A stretch of 27,969 nt of DNA from an uncultured Bilophila sp. (GTDB taxonomy: Bacteria > Desulfobacterota > Desulfovibrionia > Desulfovibrionales > Desulfovibrionaceae). This document shows positions 24,228-27,969 of the stretch, in pieces (the stretch's first letter is position 1; every line of letters begins with the position of its first letter). Made by a program: the position numbers and the translations under genes. The notes beneath the pieces are model-generated. The model saw nothing but the letters and a program-made list of their open reading frames with translations. It searched no databases and was not told where the DNA came from. The stretch is from contig CABKMN010000031.1 in NCBI GenBank assembly GCA_902373525.1, positions 1 through 27,969 of the forward strand, given 5' to 3'.

Positions 24228-24271
24228 AAAACGGCATAGTCCCCGTGCGGGACGATGCCGTTTTGTCTTTT
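24228..24271 (+). terminator. Rho-independent terminator of the hdr-flx operon
   Basis: AAAACGGCAT (24228-24237) pairs with ATGCCGTTTT (24255-24264); inside, GTCCC pairs with GGGAC after one mismatch, and a T-rich tail (GTCTTTT) follows. Confidence 0.85.
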
Positions 24272-24340
24272 GGGGCGTTGGTGCGGAGCCGTGCTCATCG
24301 GCAAGCCTTCGGGCCTTGCGGGCATCGCACCGTAGAGCGA

Positions 24341-24382
24341 GGTCCCCAAAGGAGTCCGAAGCCCCCTCTGGCCGCCGGAGGC
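24341..24382 (-). repeat. Modular intergenic hairpin repeat, copy 3 (short form)
   Basis: On the minus strand, the head GCCTCCGGCGGCC (24382-24370) is followed by a stem CCAGAGG/CCTTTGG (24371-24365 with 24352-24346) and GGACC. The head matches the copies at 8803 and 9080 exactly, while the hairpin is degenerate. It lies about 22 bases after the sfsA stop, in the direction of sfsA transcription, as copy 2 does after frdB. Confidence 0.65.
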
Positions 24383-24404
24383 GTCGTCTTCTCCCGTCCT
24401 CCGC

Positions 24405-25130
24405 TCACACCAGCGGCAACCACATGCTCCGCAGATCGATTCCGGCCTCGGACAGCACGGCGAGATGCGGATACACCTCCACGCCGCGCCCCACGGCCTC
24501 CCGCAACCCGGCGGCATACGCCGGATCGATCATGTCCGCAGGCCCGAAACAGCAGGCGTCCGGCCTCTGGATGCAGTAGAACATGGCGGCACGCTCCCCG
24601 GCGGCGACGATGGATTCCAGCGAGCCGAGATGCTTCAACCCCCGCGCCGATACCGCGTCCGGGAACAACGCCACGTCGTCCTCCGCCATCGTCACGTTCT
24701 TGCACTCCACCCACAGACGCGGCATGCCCGGCCCCTCCAGCATCCCGTCCAGACGGCTTTCGCCCCGCACCTTCTCGCGGAAAAACGCCGTGTACCCTTC
24801 GGCCCACGGCAGCCTGCCCGCCCTGAAGGCCGCCTCCAGCATCCGGTTGGGCGTGCTCGTGTTCACCCCGGCCCAGAAACCGCCGCGCGGATAGGCCGTG
24901 CCGCACCAGACGAGTTCCAGCGTCCACCGGAGCTTGCGTTCGGGGTTTTGCGCCGGGGACAGCAGGACCGGCGCGCCGGGACGCAGCAGGCCGAGCATGG
25001 AGCCGGTGTTGTTGGTATGCGCCACGTCGGGCTTGCCGTCGATCAGTACGTGCACGAAAAAACGCTTCTCGCGGCGCACCAGACGGGCGACGACGCAGCC
25101 GGAGGGAAACGGCAGCAGAGGGAGGGACAT
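24405..25130 (-). CDS. sfsA: SfsA family protein (sugar fermentation stimulation protein / nuclease-like)
   Basis: A 241-residue soluble protein of the SfsA family, known from E. coli as a factor affecting maltose gene expression and proposed to bind or cut nucleic acid through a PD-(D/E)XK-like fold. The sequence shows ARLVRREKRFFVHVLIDG, the family motif HTNNTGSMLGLLRPG (usual form HCPNTG-M), and VECKNVTM in the C-terminal half, where an acidic residue and Lys match the ExK part of the nuclease core. AGVNTSTPNRMLEAA is also typical. The length is slightly above average. The start has GAGG nine bases upstream. It is an isolated minus-strand gene with a GC-rich 3' repeat; the role here is unknown. 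Confidence 0.9.
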   Translation of the reverse strand: MSLPLLPFPSGCVVARLVRREKRFFVHVLIDGKPDVAHTNNTGSMLGLLRPGAPVLLSPAQNPERKLRWTLELVWCGTAYPRGGFWAGVNTSTPNRMLEAAFRAGRLPWAEGYTAFFREKVRGESRLDGMLEGPGMPRLWVECKNVTMAEDDVALFPDAVSARGLKHLGSLESIVAAGERAAMFYCIQRPDACCFGPADMIDPAYAAGLREAVGRGVEVYPHLAVLSEAGIDLRSMWLPLV

Positions 25131-25297
25131 GCGGAAGGCCTCGTTTGATCCCGGAGCGTATCCGGGGATAAAAAGGAAGGGATCAGCGCGGGATAGAAAA
25201 ACAAAGGGATTGTTTCCTTGCCCAACGCCAATTTACACAAAGGGACGAACCTGCTACTGCATGGAGAGAACGTCATGTATGCACCGAGGTACGTCTC

Positions 25298-26476
25298 ATG
25301 CAATTCTCCGAAAGAATGGCCCACATAAAGCCGTCCGCCACGCTCACGATCAACGCCAAGGCCCTTGAACTCAAGGCGCAGGGCGTCAACGTGACCAGCC
25401 TCGCGATCGGCGAACCGAATTTCCCCACCCCCGCCCATATCTGCGATGCCGCGAAACAGGCCATCGACGAGGGCTTCACCCGGTACACCGCCGTCACCGG
25501 CATCCCGCCCCTGCGGGAAGCCGTCGCCGGGTACTTCAAACGCGTCTACGGCGTCGAGGTCACGCCCGAGTGCACCATCGCCAGCAACGGCGGCAAGCAG
25601 TCGCTGTACAACCTGTTCGCGACGCTGCTCAACGACGGCGACGAAGTGCTGGTGCCCGCGCCCTACTGGGTGAGCTACCCGGACATGGTGTACCTGAACG
25701 GCGGCGTTCCGGTCGCCGTCAAGGCTCCGGCCTCGCAGGGCTTCAAGGTGACGGCGGAGCAGCTCGAAGCCGCCCTGACCCCGAAGACGAAAATGCTCGT
25801 CTTCAACTCGCCCTCCAACCCCACGGGTGCCTGCTATTCCGTGGAGGAACGCGACGCCATCGTCAAATGGGCGCTGGATCGCGGCCTGTTCATCGTTGCG
25901 GACGAAATCTACGATCAGCTCGTCTACGAGCCCTACAAGCCGTCGAGCCTCATCGGCTGGTGGAAGCAGTACCCGGACCGCATCGCCGTCGTCAACGGCC
26001 TCGCCAAGAGCTTCGCCATGACCGGCTGGCGCGTGGGCTACACCGTAGCCCATCCCGACCTGATCAAGAAGCTGAGCCAGATCACCGGACAGGCCACCGG
26101 CAACATCTGTTCGGTGTCCCAGAAGGCCGCCGTCGCCGCCCTTTCCGGCCCCTACGACTGCGTGGAATCCATGCGTCAGGCCTTCCGCAAGCGCCGCGAC
26201 ATGGCGTGGCGGGAAATCGCCTCGTGGGACAAGGTGGTCTGCCCGAAACCCGACGGCGCGTTCTACCTGTTCGTGGACATCTCCGCCCTGTACGACGAAA
26301 CGATGCCCGACGCCACCGCCGCCTGTACCCGCCTGCTGGAAGAGGCGAAAGTGGCCGCCGTTCCGGGCGACGCCTTCGGCGCGCCGGACTGCATCCGCTT
26401 CTCCTACGCCGTGGCCGACGATGTGCTCATGGACGCGCTGGCCCGCATCCGCAAGGTTCTGATCGACAAGGAATAA
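25298..26476 (+). CDS. Class I PLP aminotransferase (aspartate aminotransferase type)
   Basis: A 392-residue cytoplasmic fold-type I pyridoxal-phosphate enzyme, closest to the bacterial aspartate aminotransferase subgroup Ib (AspC/AspB of Thermus and Bacillus). It carries ASLAIGEPNFPTP-like N-terminal residues (here TSLAIGEPNFPTP), SNGGKQSLYN at the cofactor phosphate, FNSPSNPTG with the ring-contacting Asn, DEIYDQLVY with the Asp/Tyr pair, and Lys237 in NGLAKSFAMTGWRVGY as the Schiff-base lysine. Arg367 in CIRFSYA should bind the substrate carboxylate. It exchanges aspartate or another amino acid with 2-oxoglutarate; exact specificity (aspartate, prephenate or alanine) is open. The start has GAGG about nine bases upstream. 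The 167-base gap to sfsA should hold both promoters. Confidence 0.93.
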   Translation: MQFSERMAHIKPSATLTINAKALELKAQGVNVTSLAIGEPNFPTPAHICDAAKQAIDEGFTRYTAVTGIPPLREAVAGYFKRVYGVEVTPECTIASNGGKQSLYNLFATLLNDGDEVLVPAPYWVSYPDMVYLNGGVPVAVKAPASQGFKVTAEQLEAALTPKTKMLVFNSPSNPTGACYSVEERDAIVKWALDRGLFIVADEIYDQLVYEPYKPSSLIGWWKQYPDRIAVVNGLAKSFAMTGWRVGYTVAHPDLIKKLSQITGQATGNICSVSQKAAVAALSGPYDCVESMRQAFRKRRDMAWREIASWDKVVCPKPDGAFYLFVDISALYDETMPDATAACTRLLEEAKVAAVPGDAFGAPDCIRFSYAVADDVLMDALARIRKVLIDKE

Positions 26477-26482
26477 CGACCG

Positions 26483-26539
26483 CCCCGTTCCGGGCCTTCC
26501 CGGAACGGGGGAAACGCCGCCGCAGGGCGGCGCATTTTT
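26483..26539 (+). terminator. Two consecutive hairpins ending in a T run after the aminotransferase gene
   Basis: A 12-pair stem (26483-26494 with 26499-26510, four-base loop) is followed by a second stem CGCCGCC/GGCGGCG (26515-26521 with 26526-26532) and five T (26535-26539). The end of the T run is only 12 bases from the pgi start, so it lies in the pgi leader; pgi may depend on readthrough or on a promoter inside the aminotransferase gene. Confidence 0.7.
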
Positions 26540-26550
26540 GAGGAGACGGT

Positions 26551-27891
26551 ATGCATACGCTGGACTGGAACCATGCCTGGACCGGACGCCTGCTCGATGC
26601 GGCCCCCACGCGCCCGCAGGCGCTCCAACGGCTCGCGCCGCAGCTCGACAGTTGCAACGCGCGCCTCATCGGCGAAATCACGTCGGGCAAACTTCCCTTC
26701 CTCAACCTTCCCTTCCGGGCCAGCCTGACGGCCCGCCTCAAGGCGCTCACCCCGCAGCTCCAGCGTTTCCGGCACATGGTCGTGCTCGGCATCGGCGGTT
26801 CGGCCCTCGGCACGCGCGCGCTCCAGAAAGCCTTTTTCCCGCAGCAGGATCGCCCCAACCATACCGGCCCGTGGCTGTGGATTCTGGACAACGTCGATGC
26901 GGACGTGCTCGAAGCGCAGATGGCGTCCCTCAATCCCGAGGAAACCATCGTCGTGCCCGTCAGCAAGTCCGGCGGCACCATCGAGACGCTGGCGCAGTAT
27001 TTCTTCATGAAGGCGTGGCTCCAAAAAGCCCTGCCGGATACGTGGAACGAGCACATGCTGCTCGTCACGGACGAGAAGAAAGGCTACCTGCGCGAGGAAG
27101 CGGACCGCTACAACATCGTGTCCCTGCCGGTCCCGGACCATCTGGGCGGGCGCTACTCCGTGCTTTCGGCGGTGGGACTCGTGCCCGCGGCCTTCCTCGG
27201 CCTGCCGTGGGAAGACTTCCTCGAAGGCGCGGCGACCGTCAACGCGCCGCTGGTGGACAATCTCGGCAAGCCGGAGACGCTCCGCGATCATCCCGCGTGG
27301 GCGTTGGCGAACTGGTGCTTCGAGCTGTCGCGCCACGCCTACGGCCAGTTGATCTTCTTTACCTACGTCCCCTCGTGGGCCTTCTTCGGCCAGTGGTTCG
27401 GCCAGCTCTGGGCGGAAAGCCTCGGCAAGAACGGCAAGGGCACCATGCCGCTGCCCGCCGTGGGCGTGACCGATCAGCATTCGCTCCAGCAGATGTTCCT
27501 CGACGGCCCGGCGGACAAGGGCTGCATCCAGCTCCATTGCCCCAACCTGACCCGCGGCCCGCAGTTCCCGGACGACGTCCCGGAAAACTGGAGCTGGCTG
27601 CGCGGCAAGACCTTCGGGGACCTGCTGAACGCCGAAACCCTCGGCTCGGCGGCGGCGATTGTCCACAACGGCGTGCCCCTGACCCGTCTGGAAGTGGCGG
27701 ACGCCGGCATGCGCACCGCGGGCGAAGTCATGGGCATGCTCATGACCACCACGGTGCTCACCGGCTGGCTCATGAACATCAATCCGCTCGACCAGCCCGC
27801 CGTGGAACTCGGCAAGCGACTCGCCTACTCGCGGCTCGGCTCTTCCGACTACCCGGAAGAGGCCGCCATGCTCAAGGCGTTCTTGGGATAA
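26551..27891 (+). CDS. pgi: Glucose-6-phosphate isomerase
   Basis: A 446-residue glycolytic/gluconeogenic enzyme interconverting glucose 6-phosphate and fructose 6-phosphate, of the short bacterial form (about 450 residues, against about 550 in E. coli). SIS-domain phosphate motifs are seen: LGIGGSALG (80-87) and VSKSGGTIETL (Ser138, Lys139, Ser140, Thr143). The catalytic-site signature FGQWFGQLWAESLGKNGKG provides the Glu, TDQHSLQQMFLDGP the His, and the C-terminus has an essential-Lys-like GKRLAYSRLGS. AGGAGA lies eight bases before the ATG. The frame is complete; the last 22 bases lie in the terminal palindrome, but the protein end (MLKAFLG) looks natural. Confidence 0.94.
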   Translation: MHTLDWNHAWTGRLLDAAPTRPQALQRLAPQLDSCNARLIGEITSGKLPFLNLPFRASLTARLKALTPQLQRFRHMVVLGIGGSALGTRALQKAFFPQQDRPNHTGPWLWILDNVDADVLEAQMASLNPEETIVVPVSKSGGTIETLAQYFFMKAWLQKALPDTWNEHMLLVTDEKKGYLREEADRYNIVSLPVPDHLGGRYSVLSAVGLVPAAFLGLPWEDFLEGAATVNAPLVDNLGKPETLRDHPAWALANWCFELSRHAYGQLIFFTYVPSWAFFGQWFGQLWAESLGKNGKGTMPLPAVGVTDQHSLQQMFLDGPADKGCIQLHCPNLTRGPQFPDDVPENWSWLRGKTFGDLLNAETLGSAAAIVHNGVPLTRLEVADAGMRTAGEVMGMLMTTTVLTGWLMNINPLDQPAVELGKRLAYSRLGSSDYPEEAAMLKAFLG

Positions 27892-27969
27892 AAGATTGGG
27901 GAGGGGAAACGTTCTGGAGAACGTTTCCCCTTCCCCTCCCCAATCTTTTATCCCAAGAACGCCTTGAGC
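27870..27969. repeat. 100-base palindrome at the right edge, including the end of pgi
   Basis: Bases 27870-27906 pair perfectly with 27933-27969 (37 pairs). Inside, nine more pairs (27907-27915 with 27918-27926) close the hairpin, and the right side carries a six-base insertion. The inner part is a purine-arm-first hairpin like others after stop codons here. The outer part repeats the last 22 bases of pgi in inverted orientation up to the final base, which points to assembly fold-back. Confidence 0.85.

Overview
The window reads as a chromosomal segment from a GC-rich, anaerobic, diderm bacterium, most likely a sulfate- or sulfite-reducing member of the Desulfovibrionaceae (Desulfovibrio/Bilophila type). 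The grounds are a two-centre desulfoferrodoxin, a complete HdrABC plus Flx-type NADH oxidoreductase cluster, a Wolinella-type dihaem quinol:fumarate reductase, and LptF/LptG, which imply an LPS outer membrane. No phage, transposase, CRISPR or integrase gene is visible, and all genes look housekeeping or energy-metabolic. The species placement is inference.

Layout. 1-3229 (minus): a metallo-beta-lactamase-fold hydrolase, a 65-residue unknown protein, lptF and lptG, tightly packed as one operon. 3345-3523 (plus): tRNA-Arg(CCG) with its own promoter and terminator. 3530-5448 (plus): about 370 bases without a gene, then tatA and a BASS-like membrane transporter. 5724-12758 (minus): a C4-dicarboxylate block of frdC-frdA-frdB, malic enzyme and a DASS/SLC13 anion transporter. 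13027-13526 (minus): desulfoferrodoxin. 13629-15379: the MltA lytic transglycosylase (minus) and a YbgC-like thioesterase (plus), whose start codons overlap head to head. 15693-17034 (plus): a solute-binding protein without its permease. 17096-24271 (plus): hdrC-hdrB-hdrA-flxDC (fused)-flxB-flxA. 24341-25130 (minus): sfsA. 25298-27891 (plus): a class I aminotransferase and glucose-6-phosphate isomerase.

How the genes work together. Malate or fumarate could enter through the DASS carrier. Malic enzyme would turn malate into pyruvate plus NAD(P)H, and the quinol:fumarate reductase would use fumarate as electron sink. The Flx-Hdr complex is expected to oxidise or form NADH by flavin-based electron bifurcation, linking NADH, ferredoxin and a dithiol/disulfide couple such as DsrC. 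The desulfoferrodoxin removes superoxide. These links are inferred from families and gene order.

No wholly new multi-gene system is evident. The most interesting non-coding signals are two families of intergenic hairpins. One consists of purine-arm-first hairpins placed just after stop codons, always in the direction of transcription. The other is a modular repeat with the conserved head GCCTCCGGCGGCC followed by hairpins whose stem sequences differ between copies. Both ends of the window are palindromes that reach the last base, and the right one duplicates coding sequence in inverted form. This looks like assembly fold-back at such hairpins, so the outermost ~75-100 bases should not be trusted.
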